Shown here piece by piece: positions 17,525-25,695 of a stretch of DNA of 64,000 bases (position 1 is its first letter; the number at the start of each line of letters is the position of its first letter). The position numbers were made by a program, and so were the translations under genes. Below the pieces are notes generated by a model. The model did not search any database. It saw only the letters and a list, made by a program, of their open reading frames with translations, and was not told the DNA's origin. Source of the stretch: Massilia sp. CF038 (GTDB lineage Bacteria > Pseudomonadota > Gammaproteobacteria > Burkholderiales > Burkholderiaceae_D); NCBI RefSeq assembly GCF_900129765.1, contig NZ_FQWU01000004.1, positions 186,001 through 250,000 on the forward strand, given 5' to 3'.

Positions 17525-18088
17525 ATGTCGCTGATCAATACCCAAGTACCTGCTTTCAAAACGCAAGCTTTCCACAATGGTAAATTCGTTGAAGTGTCGA
17601 ACGAAAGCCTGCAAGGCAAGTGGTCGGTCATCATCTTCATGCCAGCCGCGTTCACCTTCAACTGCCCAACCGAAGTGGAAGATGCAGCGGACAACTACGC
17701 CGAGTTCCAGAAGGCCGGCGCCGAGGTGTATATCGTCACCACCGACACCCACTTCTCGCACAAGGTGTGGCACGAGACTTCGCCAGCTGTTGGCAAAGCC
17801 CAGTTCCCACTGGTGGGCGACCCAACCCACACCCTGACCCGCGGTTTCGGCGTGCATATCGATGAAGAAGGCCTGGCACTGCGCGGCACTTTCATCGTCA
17901 ATCCGGAAGGCGTGATCAAGACCCTGGAAATCCACGACAACGCCATCGCGCGTGACGTCAAGGAAACCCTGCGCAAGCTCAAGGCTGCCCAGTTCGTTGC
18001 TGCCCACCCAGGCCAGGTTTGCCCTGCCAAGTGGAACGAAGGCGCCAAAACCCTGACCCCGTCGCTGGACCTGGTCGGCAAGATCTAA
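17525..18088 (+). CDS. ahpC: alkyl hydroperoxide reductase peroxiredoxin AhpC
   Basis: The 187-residue typical 2-Cys peroxiredoxin has its peroxidatic Cys47 in FTFNCPTEVED and its resolving Cys166 in HPGQVCPAKW. It reduces hydrogen peroxide, organic peroxides and peroxynitrite, and is itself reduced by AhpF encoded next. The active-site lead reads FMPAAFTFNCPTE where many AhpC proteins have FYPADFTFVCPTE. The ATG at 17525 follows GAGG. A strong hairpin lies between it and ahpF. OxyR control is common in the family, but I cannot point to a clear OxyR site here. Confidence 0.95.
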   Translation: MSLINTQVPAFKTQAFHNGKFVEVSNESLQGKWSVIIFMPAAFTFNCPTEVEDAADNYAEFQKAGAEVYIVTTDTHFSHKVWHETSPAVGKAQFPLVGDPTHTLTRGFGVHIDEEGLALRGTFIVNPEGVIKTLEIHDNAIARDVKETLRKLKAAQFVAAHPGQVCPAKWNEGAKTLTPSLDLVGKI

Positions 18089-18099
18089 GTTAGCACCAC

Positions 18100-18130
18100 C
18101 GGGAAGGGCGCTGCCTTGCCGCCCTTCCCG
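18100..18130 (+). promoter_or_regulatory. intercistronic hairpin between ahpC and ahpF
   Basis: CGGGAAGGGCG (18100-18110) and CGCCCTTCCCG (18120-18130) form a perfect 11-bp stem with a 9-base loop and no U-run. Such elements can stabilise the upstream message or cause partial termination, which would favour AhpC over AhpF. Confidence 0.6.
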
Positions 18131-18171
18131 CTCCAGCATCAACCGCAAGGCACTTTTATACGGATACCGAC

Positions 18172-19767
18172 ATGCTTGACGCCACCCTGAAAACCCAGTT
18201 GCAGGCCTATTTGCAGAACCTGCGCACCCCGATCACGCTCATCGCCACGCTGGATGACAGCGCCAAGAGCGCGGAACTGCGTGAACTGTTGGCCGAGATC
18301 GCCAGTCTGTCCGACAAGGTCACCGTGGACGAGTCAGGCACCGACGCGCGCTCGCCATCGTTCCTGATCGCCAAACAAGGCGAAACGCGCGGCGTGCGCT
18401 TTGCCGCGATTCCTCTTGGTCACGAATTCACCTCGCTGGTGCTGGCCCTGCTGTGGACCGGCGGCCACCCGCCCAAGGTGCCGGCTGAAGTGCTGGAACA
18501 AATTCAATCCCTGGATGGTGGCAATTTTGAGGTGTACATGTCCCTCTCCTGCCACAATTGCCCGGACGTGGTGCAGGCCGCCGCGCTGATGGCCATCTAT
18601 AACCCGAACATCAATACTGTCGTCATCGATGGCGGCATGTATCAAGCCGAAGTGGACGCACGCCAGGTCATGGCCGTGCCCATGGTATTCAAGGACGATG
18701 CCCTGTTCGGCTCGGGCCGCATGACGCTGGAAGAAATTGTCGCCAAGCTCGACGTAAATGCGGGCGACCGTGAAGCGACCAAGCTCAACGAGAAAGCACC
18801 GTTTGACGTGCTGATCGTGGGTGGTGGTCCTGCCGGCGCGGCTGCCGCTGTCTATGCGGCACGCAAGGGCATTCGCGTGGGCATCGCTGCTGAACGTTTC
18901 GGCGGGCAGACCAATGACACCATGGCCATCGAGAACTATATCTCGGTGCTGGAAACGGACGGTCCCAAGTTTGCGCTCGCACTGGAAGCGCAAGTGCGTC
19001 ACTACGAGGTCGACATCATGAACCTGCAACGGGCCGACCGCATTGTCCCGGCCGCCACGCCAGGCGGGCTGGTGGGTGTGCACATGCAAAACGGCGGCGT
19101 GCTGCATGCACGCAGCGTGATCGTGTCCACCGGTGCGCGCTGGCGCAATGTGAATGTACCTGGCGAAGCCGAGTACAAGAACAAGGGCGTCGCGTATTGC
19201 CCGCATTGCGATGGTCCGCTGTTCAAGGGCAAGCGCGTGGCGGTGATCGGTGGCGGCAATTCGGGCATCGAAGCGGCAATTGACCTGGCTGGCCTGGTCA
19301 AGCACGTGACGGTGATCGAGTTTGCCGATACCCTCAAGGCCGATGCGGTGCTGGTGAACAAGCTGAAAAGCTTGAACAACGTCACCATCCACGTGAACGC
19401 GCAGACCACCGAGATCACGGGCGATGGCCAGAAGGTCAATGGCATCAGCTACAAAGACCGCGTCAGCGAGCAAGTCCATCACGTGGAGCTGGAAGGGGTG
19501 TTCGTGCAAATCGGGCTGGTCCCGAACACGGAGTTCCTGAAAGGCACATTGGAGCTGAGCAAGTTCGGCGAGATCGTGGTCGATGCCAAATGCCACACCA
19601 ATCTGCCGGGCGTGTTTGCGGCAGGGGACGTGACGACGGTGCCGTACAAGCAAATCGTGATTGCTGCAGGAGAAGGATCGAAGGCGGCACTGAGTGCATT
19701 CGATTATTTGATCCGCCAGCCAGTGGCAGTGCCTGCCGAAGCACAGCAGGAAGCTGTGGCAGCCTGA
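18172..19767 (+). CDS. ahpF: alkyl hydroperoxide reductase flavoprotein AhpF
   Basis: The 531-residue protein has the AhpF plan: an N-terminal double thioredoxin-like domain with the redox pair CHNC (in [10 protein letters not shown]), an FAD-binding segment ([20 protein letters not shown]), the thioredoxin-reductase-like redox centre [10 protein letters not shown], an NAD(P)H motif ([12 protein letters not shown]) and the FAD-site end [11 protein letters not shown]. It passes electrons from NADH to AhpC. It follows ahpC after 83 bp. Full length. Confidence 0.95.
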   Translation: MLDATLKTQLQAYLQNLRTPITLIATLDDSAKSAELRELLAEIASLSDKVTVDESGTDARSPSFLIAKQGETRGVRFAAIPLGHEFTSLVLALLWTGGHPPKVPAEVLEQIQSLDGGNFEVYMSLSCHNCPDVVQAAALMAIYNPNINTVVIDGGMYQAEVDARQVMAVPMVFKDDALFGSGRMTLEEIVAKLDVNAGDREATKLNEKAPFDVLIVGGGPAGAAAAVYAARKGIRVGIAAERFGGQTNDTMAIENYISVLETDGPKFALALEAQVRHYEVDIMNLQRADRIVPAATPGGLVGVHMQNGGVLHARSVIVSTGARWRNVNVPGEAEYKNKGVAYCPHCDGPLFKGKRVAVIGGGNSGIEAAIDLAGLVKHVTVIEFADTLKADAVLVNKLKSLNNVTIHVNAQTTEITGDGQKVNGISYKDRVSEQVHHVELEGVFVQIGLVPNTEFLKGTLELSKFGEIVVDAKCHTNLPGVFAAGDVTTVPYKQIVIAAGEGSKAALSAFDYLIRQPVAVPAEAQQEAVAA

Positions 19768-19792
19768 TTGTCTTCACGGGATCTGGCCGTGT

Positions 19793-19829
19793 CGTCCGGG
19801 GTCGGGATTGCAAGTCCGAACCGCGGACG
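19793..19829. terminator. possible hairpin terminator after ahpF
   Basis: CGTCCG (19793-19798) and CGGACG (19824-19829) close a stem that continues with GGTCGG and CCGAACC, with one bulge. There is no U-run. It lies between the convergent ahpF and the small secreted-protein gene, so a role in 3' end formation is plausible but weak. Confidence 0.35.
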
Positions 19830-19855
19830 GGACGGCAATGTTGCAGATGCTGAAA

Positions 19856-20287
19856 TTACCTGAAACTGACTAACTGTGCATATTGGGTCGCGCGCTTGCC
19901 AGCCTTGTTGTTGCTGGCAGTGCGTGAACGGCCCACCAGCCATACCTGACCGCCATACTCGCCATCATCCTGGCGTTTGAGTGCCACACGCATCTGGCGA
20001 TCGGTCGATACAAATTCATTGCGCGCTGCCGCCACCAGTAGCTTGGGCTCCTGGTTTCCTACCGTCGCCATCAGGCGATTTCCCACATAACGCAAGCTCA
20101 TCGGTTCGCCCGTGGCCAGGTCATACGAACCTTGGTATTGCTGCAGATCGCCCGCAAACAGGTGCACCGGTTTGGCGGGCAATTCGATTTGATAACCGCG
20201 GATGAAGACAGACGCTTCGGGGTCCGATTGTGCGCTGGCAGCGCACGAGAGCGAACCGAGTAATGCACAGAGAATAAGGCGTTTCAT
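19856..20287 (-). CDS. small exported protein of unknown function
   Basis: The 143-residue product opens with a signal peptide (MKRLILCALLGSLSCAASAQ) and has a mature part of about 124 residues with beta-type sequence. The segment LQQYQGSYDLATGEPMSLRY resembles the lipocalin-like region that follows beta-lactamase-type domains. No enzymatic motif is seen. It converges with ahpF and is divergent from the TonB-dependent receptor across a long intergenic region. Probably periplasmic. Confidence 0.6.
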   Translation of the reverse strand: MKRLILCALLGSLSCAASAQSDPEASVFIRGYQIELPAKPVHLFAGDLQQYQGSYDLATGEPMSLRYVGNRLMATVGNQEPKLLVAAARNEFVSTDRQMRVALKRQDDGEYGGQVWLVGRSRTASNNKAGKRATQYAQLVSFR

Positions 20288-20873
20288 AGTAGCTCCTTAA
20301 GTGCAATGTTGATGACGGAAAAGCGGCCTTTGCAGGCGCCCCTTATACGCATCCGGCAGCACCGGACCCGCTCTTTAAATATAGTCAGCGATTGGCCACG
20401 GCGACAGGAGATTCTGCAGATCAGTTCGCTTATTTTGTGCGGAATACATATACATATGGCGACAATTGATACGTATTTGCCGGAAGTTTCCTGCACGCCG
20501 TATCACTAATTCGCACCAGATGCGCGAACTAGGCGCCACCTTTCCTGATGCGTTCGCATCCGTTTATGCGCATCTCCAAAAACAAAAAAAGAAGTCTGTA
20601 TGCCCGTCATTACTGCGGCTCTTTTCCCTATGTTTACCCGTTGTATTTATGCACTTCTTACTCTCTTGCCACGGAATGAATAGACATCTTTTATGTCTGT
20701 CTATACATTGTTAGCGGCATGGTAAGTCCATGAGTGCGTTGCGTCCGCTGAAGGGGACGCGCGGATTCAGTGGAGACACATCGGGATTTTGCTCACAAAA
20801 ATACGCCCCTCAGGGGCGAGGAAAAATCCAAGAGTTCTATTTTTTTGAAACGCATTGCCTAAGGAAGAACTTC
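20288..20873. other. long non-coding region upstream of the TonB receptor
   Basis: About 586 bases without a convincing gene. It is less GC-rich than the neighbours. It contains a small hairpin CGCCCC-TCA-GGGGCG (20804-20818) in the probable leader of the receptor message, about 55 bases before its ATG. I see no recognisable riboswitch and no clear Fur box. Confidence 0.5.
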
Positions 20874-23411
20874 ATGACAAAAGCAACAGCAATCCACATC
20901 GCAGTACTCCTTCTCTGCAGCAGCGCGGCAGCAACCGCAGCCACCGACGATGCGCCCCAGGCGGCGCAGACCGCACCTTCCGCTGACACCACCACCGACG
21001 AAATTCAGAAAGTCGTTATCGTGTCGACCGGTAGCCGCGGTTCCCAGCGCACCGTGATTGACACGCCGGTGCCGATCGATATTCTGTCGAGCCGCGAACT
21101 GACCAAGACCAGCCAGAACTCGCTGGACAAAGCCCTCGGTTTCCGTGTGCCGTCGTTCAACACCGTGCAAACTCCGGTCAACGACGCCACCTCCCTGCTT
21201 GATCCTTACGAGATCCGCAACATGGGCCCAAGCCGTGTTCTGATCCTGATCAACGGCAAACGTAAAAACTCCAGCGCCCTGGTCTACACCCAGACCTCGC
21301 CAGGCCGCGGCGAAAGCGGTGCCGATATTTCGGCCATTCCTTCGGATGCCATCAAGCGCATTGAAGTGCTGCGCGATGGCGCGTCGGCCCAGTACGGCTC
21401 GGACGCAATTGCCGGCGTGGTCAACATCATTTTGAAAGACAGCCCGAACGAAGGTTCCTTCACTGCGCGCATCGGCCAGACCGGCGAACGTGACGGCAAG
21501 AGCGGCAGCGTCAGTCTGAACGATGGCGTCAGCATCGGTGGCAAGGGCTTCCTTAACTACACCATCGAAGCGTCCAAAGTGGGCCTGGCCAACCGTCCTG
21601 GCGTGGTCAGCGCACGCGGCGAAGCTGCCACCTTCGGTGCCGATCTGGCGACCCAGGTGCAACCTTTCCTGAACCAGTATCCAGACGCAGGCAATATCAA
21701 TGGCTCGCCTGAAACCAAGGCAGCCAAATTCCTGGTCAACGCCGGTTACGATATCGACGATACCACCCGCGCTTACGCCAACTTTGCGTACATCAAGAAG
21801 GACATTTTCAGCTTCGCGAACTACCGTACCCCTTACTGGCAGCCAACCGACTACGGCCTGCTGACCCCATCGGGCCAGCCTTACAAAGGTTACGGTCCAC
21901 ACTTCAACGGCACCCTGCAAGACTTCAATGCCACCGGCGGCGTGAAATCGGAAATCGCTGGCTGGAACTCGGACGTGAGCCTGACCTTCGGTGGCAACAA
22001 GCAACGCTACCAGGTTGAAAACACGGTGAACCATTCGCTGGGCGCCACGTCGCCAACCGTGTTCCACCCGGGTGGCGTGGAATTCAGCCACACGGTCTTC
22101 AATGCCGATTTCTCCAAGCAAGTGCTGCCGAAGGTCAATACCTACTTTGGTACCGAACTGCGCGGCGAAGAATATGAAACCAACGCTGGCGACCTGGCGT
22201 CCTACATCGATGGCGGCGCCGATTCGTATGCCGGCAATGACCCTGCCAACTCCTTCAAGAAAACCCGTCGCAACTACGGCGTGTATCTGGGCGGCTTGTT
22301 CGATGTCACCGACAGCCTGCTGCTGGATGCGATTGGCCGCTACGAGAAATACAGCGACTTCGGCAACGCCTTCGTCTGGAAGCTGAGCTCGCGTTTCAAG
22401 GTCACCGATACCTTCACCGTCCGTGGTTCGGTCTCGACCGGCTTCCGCGCACCATCGCTGCACCAGATCTACACCCAGAAGGCGCAGTACTCCTTCGTCG
22501 ACGGCAAGATCCAGCGTTCCGGCCTGTTCAACAATATTTCGCCAGAAGCACAGGCAGTGGGCGTCAACCCGCTGGATGCAGAGAAATCGCGCAACATCAC
22601 GCTGGGTCTCGGTTACAAACCGACCGCCAACACCAGCATGACGATCGATTACTACAACATCCACATGAAGAACCGCATTATCCTGGGCAAGGAAATTCGC
22701 GGCACGGGTGATCCAGCTAACCCGCTCGATATCGAACTGGCCAAGGCCAAGATTGTCTCGATGAGCTTCTTCACGAATGCGCTTGACAGCGATACGTCCG
22801 GTCTCGATTACGTGTTCAGCCACAAGAACATGCCATTCGCTGGCGGCCGTGCCACCTTCAATCTGTCCGGCAACTACACGCTGAAAAACGAACGTGATGG
22901 CGCCGTGCAGAACACCGCCTTCGTTGCCGGTGCTGGTCAATCGGTACTCGATGCCACCCAGGAAGCGCTGATCTTCACTTCGCGTCCAAAGCACAAGACC
23001 ATCATCGGTCTGGACCTGGACTACAACAAGTTCAACTTCTCGCTGAACAACACCGTGTTTGGCCCGACGACCTTCCGTCAGGCTGATCTGGACAGCAACC
23101 TGAAGACCGAGTTCAAGACCAAGACCGTGACCGACTTTGGCGTCAACTACCAGATGACGGACAAGATCACGCTGTCGTTCAACATCAACAACTTGTTCGA
23201 CGTCACGCCGAAGTGGGAAATGAAGGCGCTCAACCCGACTGGCCAGGCGCTGCTTGACAGCACCACGCTGGACGCGAGCGGCCGCACCCCGAGCCAAGTG
23301 CAGTCCGATGCGATCACCTTCAACCAGCGCTACGCCATCACGACCTACGATGGTTCGCAGTTCAGCCAGCTGGGTCGGATCTTCAACGCCGCTTTGAACA
23401 TCCGCTTCTAA
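20874..23411 (+). CDS. TonB-dependent outer-membrane receptor
   Basis: The 845-residue protein starts with a signal peptide (MTKATAIHIAVLLLCSSAAA), followed by a plug domain (from about residue 45, with RNMGPSRVLILINGKR and IKRIEVLRDGASAQYGSDAIAGVVNIILK) and a long beta barrel ending in a terminal Phe (NAALNIRF). It takes up a siderophore, glycan or other large ligand using TonB-ExbB-ExbD energy; the ligand is unknown. The ATG at 20874 follows AAGGAAG. A terminator follows the stop. It belongs to the large receptor sets usual in this family of bacteria. Confidence 0.92.
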   Translation: MTKATAIHIAVLLLCSSAAATAATDDAPQAAQTAPSADTTTDEIQKVVIVSTGSRGSQRTVIDTPVPIDILSSRELTKTSQNSLDKALGFRVPSFNTVQTPVNDATSLLDPYEIRNMGPSRVLILINGKRKNSSALVYTQTSPGRGESGADISAIPSDAIKRIEVLRDGASAQYGSDAIAGVVNIILKDSPNEGSFTARIGQTGERDGKSGSVSLNDGVSIGGKGFLNYTIEASKVGLANRPGVVSARGEAATFGADLATQVQPFLNQYPDAGNINGSPETKAAKFLVNAGYDIDDTTRAYANFAYIKKDIFSFANYRTPYWQPTDYGLLTPSGQPYKGYGPHFNGTLQDFNATGGVKSEIAGWNSDVSLTFGGNKQRYQVENTVNHSLGATSPTVFHPGGVEFSHTVFNADFSKQVLPKVNTYFGTELRGEEYETNAGDLASYIDGGADSYAGNDPANSFKKTRRNYGVYLGGLFDVTDSLLLDAIGRYEKYSDFGNAFVWKLSSRFKVTDTFTVRGSVSTGFRAPSLHQIYTQKAQYSFVDGKIQRSGLFNNISPEAQAVGVNPLDAEKSRNITLGLGYKPTANTSMTIDYYNIHMKNRIILGKEIRGTGDPANPLDIELAKAKIVSMSFFTNALDSDTSGLDYVFSHKNMPFAGGRATFNLSGNYTLKNERDGAVQNTAFVAGAGQSVLDATQEALIFTSRPKHKTIIGLDLDYNKFNFSLNNTVFGPTTFRQADLDSNLKTEFKTKTVTDFGVNYQMTDKITLSFNINNLFDVTPKWEMKALNPTGQALLDSTTLDASGRTPSQVQSDAITFNQRYAITTYDGSQFSQLGRIFNAALNIRF

Positions 23412-23432
23412 ACACCGGCTTCGCGCCAACAC

Positions 23433-23462
23433 AAAAAAACCAGCCTCGGCTGGTTTTTTTTC
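23433..23462. terminator. bidirectional intrinsic terminator
   Basis: AAAACCAGCC-TC-GGCTGGTTTT with A- and T-runs on both sides can end both the TonB-receptor message and the convergent response-regulator message. Confidence 0.85.
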
Positions 23463-23465
23463 GCC

Positions 23466-23571
23466 CACATCGTCCTCGGCCTCGGCGGCCCCCTTGGCGG
23501 GGACCCATGGCACGGATGAGCCACCACTGAAAATCGTTGCCATGGGTCCCCGCCTCCGCGAGGACGATGTC
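23466..23571. repeat. palindromic intergenic repeat with enlarged left arm (copy D)
   Basis: CACATCGTCCTCG opens the left arm and GCGAGGACGATGT closes the right arm. The left arm holds an extra stretch (GCCTCGGCGGCCCCCTT) inside the usual CTCGCG-GGCGGGG segment. The inner arms GGGGACCCATGGCA and GCCATGGGTCCCC are well matched. It overlaps the region just after the response-regulator stop. Confidence 0.8.
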
Positions 23572-23579
23572 GCGGTCTG

Positions 23580-24329
23580 CTACTCCCGGAACAAGTGGGC
23601 AAACGTGCGGCTCACCGGCAGTTTTTCAGCGCTGCCCCGCACCACCACTTCGAGCCGTTCGGCATCGATCCGGTCCGCACCCACGATGGCCTTCACATTG
23701 ACGACCGTGCCACGGTGAATCTGCCAGAAACGTTCGCTGTCCAGGCCGCCAATCAAATCCTTGAGCGGAATCTTGACCAGCGCTTCCGCATCGGCCAGCA
23801 CCACCCGCGTGTACTTGGTATCAGACTGGAAGAACAGCACGTCCTGCACATCGATCAGCCGGATCTGCTTGCCGACGGTGGCGCGGATCCATTTGAGCTG
23901 TTCGGGCGCCTTGTCCGGCAACGCGGCCTTGAGCTGCTGCAGGATGGCGCCCAGATCGGCAGGCGGCGCGGCCAGCTTGGCGCGCAAGCGCGTGAGCGCG
24001 CGCTCCAGGCGCGCCATCTCGACCGGCTTGAGCAGGTAGTCGACCGCGCCGGCATCGAAGGCCTCCACCGCGTACTGGTCGTAGGCGGTCACGAAGACGA
24101 TATGGGCCGCGCTGCCAATGCGTTGTGCTACTTCCAGCCCCGACAGACCGGGCATGCGAATGTCCAGAAATACCACCTGCGGTGACAATTCCAGAAAGCC
24201 ATCCCAGGCATCGTTGCCGTTTTCGGCCACCAGCACCACCTCGGCCTCGGGCCAGGCAAGCGCCAGGGCGTCCAGCAGGCGCTCGCGCATCAGGGGTTCA
24301 TCTTCGGCAATCATGATGCGGGTTTTCAT
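23580..24329 (-). CDS. LytTR-family response regulator
   Basis: The 249-residue protein has a receiver domain (Asp9-Glu10-Asp11 pocket, phosphoacceptor Asp56 in VFLDIRMPG, conserved Lys in YLLKPVE) and a C-terminal LytTR DNA-binding domain (about residues 145-249, with QIHRGTVVNVKAI). It binds DNA through the LytTR beta fold when phosphorylated. Its ATG overlaps the end of the histidine kinase gene by four bases, so the two are a cognate pair. Target genes are unknown; the adjacent TonB receptor is one candidate. Confidence 0.92.
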   Translation of the reverse strand: MKTRIMIAEDEPLMRERLLDALALAWPEAEVVLVAENGNDAWDGFLELSPQVVFLDIRMPGLSGLEVAQRIGSAAHIVFVTAYDQYAVEAFDAGAVDYLLKPVEMARLERALTRLRAKLAAPPADLGAILQQLKAALPDKAPEQLKWIRATVGKQIRLIDVQDVLFFQSDTKYTRVVLADAEALVKIPLKDLIGGLDSERFWQIHRGTVVNVKAIVGADRIDAERLEVVVRGSAEKLPVSRTFAHLFRE

Positions 24330-25549
24330 GCGGCACTTTCAACGGTAGCAAGGGGAAGGTGAATCTCGGCCAGCACGCCGCCATCGTCGGCGCCACTGAT
24401 GCGCAGGGTGGCAGCTGGCCCGTATAGCAGCAGCAAGCGCGTGCGCACATTGGTCAAGCCTTCGCCTGACCCAGGCTGGTCGGCCAGGCCCGCACCTGTA
24501 TCGCGCACGCACAAGTGCAGCGCGCTGCCCTCGCGCGCCGCGCTGATGCGGATCTCGCCACCGCGCAGAGAGGGTTCGATGCCGTGCTTGATCGCATTTT
24601 CTACCAGTGTCAGCAGCATCATGCTGGGCACTTCCACGCTGGCCAGCGCGGGCGGCAGGTCCAGCGTAAAGCGCAGCCGCTCGCCCTGGCGCACCGTCAT
24701 GACCTTGAGATAAGCGTCGATCATGCCAAAGTCGGCCGCCAGCGTGACGCGCTCGCTACGCATTTCGCTCAGGCTGGCACGCAGAAAGGTGATCAGGTTG
24801 GCCGTGAGGGCCGCGGCGCGCGGGGCCTGGTGCTCTGCCAGCTGCTGCACGGCGCCCAGCGTATTGAACAGGAAGTGGGGCTCGATCTGGGCATGCAGCA
24901 TGCGCAATTTGGCCTCGCTCAGTTCACGGGCGGCGCGGTCGCGCTCGGCTTCGTGTTCCAGTTTGGAATGCAGATTCTCGTACTGCTGGTTGCGCAAGCC
25001 CCCTACCACCGCCATGGGAATGGCAATGAACAAGCCGGCGCCAAGCCCGGTCACCAGCGCCTGCACCCAGCGCGTGGCCAGCGCATCCTGGAAGGACACG
25101 CCTTTTTTCATGGCACCGTGGGTCGAGCCGACCAGGGCACCAATGCCGGCGCAAAACATCAGTGCCACGCTCATCTGCAAGGTTTTGCCGATCATCTTGC
25201 GGTAGTTGAAATACGCCACCAGGAACACGAACATGGTGATCAGGCACAGCACGTTAACCACCACAATGCTGGCGAGCAAGCCTTTTTCGGGCGCGAGCAA
25301 ATACAAGCCCACCCCGCACAGACTGAACAGAACAATCAGCTTGCCAATGGCGGCGTACACGCGCCAGCCGCGGTATTTGAGCGAGAAATCGCGCAGCTGC
25401 GCGCGTTCGATGGGGGACATGGACGCCAGTTTGCAGGCGGCCGCACGGCGCCAGCCTTCCCTGACCGTCTGCGCCGCCGCTGGTTCGTCCAGCACCCGCA
25501 ATTGCTCCTGTTCCCAGTCCCGGTACCATTGCACCATCCTGCTCCACAT
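24326..25549 (-). CDS. LytS/YehU-type membrane sensor histidine kinase
   Basis: The 407-residue protein has about four transmembrane helices between residues 65 and 195, a short coiled-coil, and the His_kinase domain with the phosphoacceptor His in HAQIEPHFLFNTL. A GHKL ATPase domain follows, with the N-box LVENAIKHGI and the G-box DTGAGL and GEGLTNVRTRL. This is the HPK7/LytS architecture. It phosphorylates the LytTR regulator encoded directly after it. There is no obvious periplasmic sensory domain, so the signal may be sensed in the membrane. Confidence 0.92.
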   Translation of the reverse strand: MWSRMVQWYRDWEQEQLRVLDEPAAAQTVREGWRRAAACKLASMSPIERAQLRDFSLKYRGWRVYAAIGKLIVLFSLCGVGLYLLAPEKGLLASIVVVNVLCLITMFVFLVAYFNYRKMIGKTLQMSVALMFCAGIGALVGSTHGAMKKGVSFQDALATRWVQALVTGLGAGLFIAIPMAVVGGLRNQQYENLHSKLEHEAERDRAARELSEAKLRMLHAQIEPHFLFNTLGAVQQLAEHQAPRAAALTANLITFLRASLSEMRSERVTLAADFGMIDAYLKVMTVRQGERLRFTLDLPPALASVEVPSMMLLTLVENAIKHGIEPSLRGGEIRISAAREGSALHLCVRDTGAGLADQPGSGEGLTNVRTRLLLLYGPAATLRISGADDGGVLAEIHLPLATVESAA

Positions 25550-25695
25550 GGCGTACTCCTGTCGTGTTGATCGATGGGTGCAGTCTACGTTTCCGGGCCG
25601 GCCTTGGCACGCGTCAGGCGACGAAGCACGGGCCCCGTGGGACGAAGCACGAATACCGCCCAGAAACGACGATCATATAGTTATTCAGGAAACTT

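Noticed and set aside
17390-17525. Possible OxyR site upstream of ahpC
   Set aside because: Only a loose ATAG-type match near GATAGTTTTTATTAAC was seen; the spaced four-part OxyR motif could not be fitted with confidence.
19793-19840. Possible tRNA after ahpF
   Set aside because: There is a T-arm-like GGGATTGCAAGTCC stretch, but no acceptor stem, anticodon arm or CCA end could be fitted.
20859-23543. 894-codon minus-strand open frame opposite the TonB receptor
   Set aside because: Antisense shadow of the receptor. The plus-strand protein has a signal peptide, plug motifs and terminal Phe; the antisense product has none of these.
25550-25695. Short direct-repeat-like GACGAAGCACG near 25620-25655
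   Set aside because: Only two short copies in a small intergenic gap; too little to call a repeat element or an operator.
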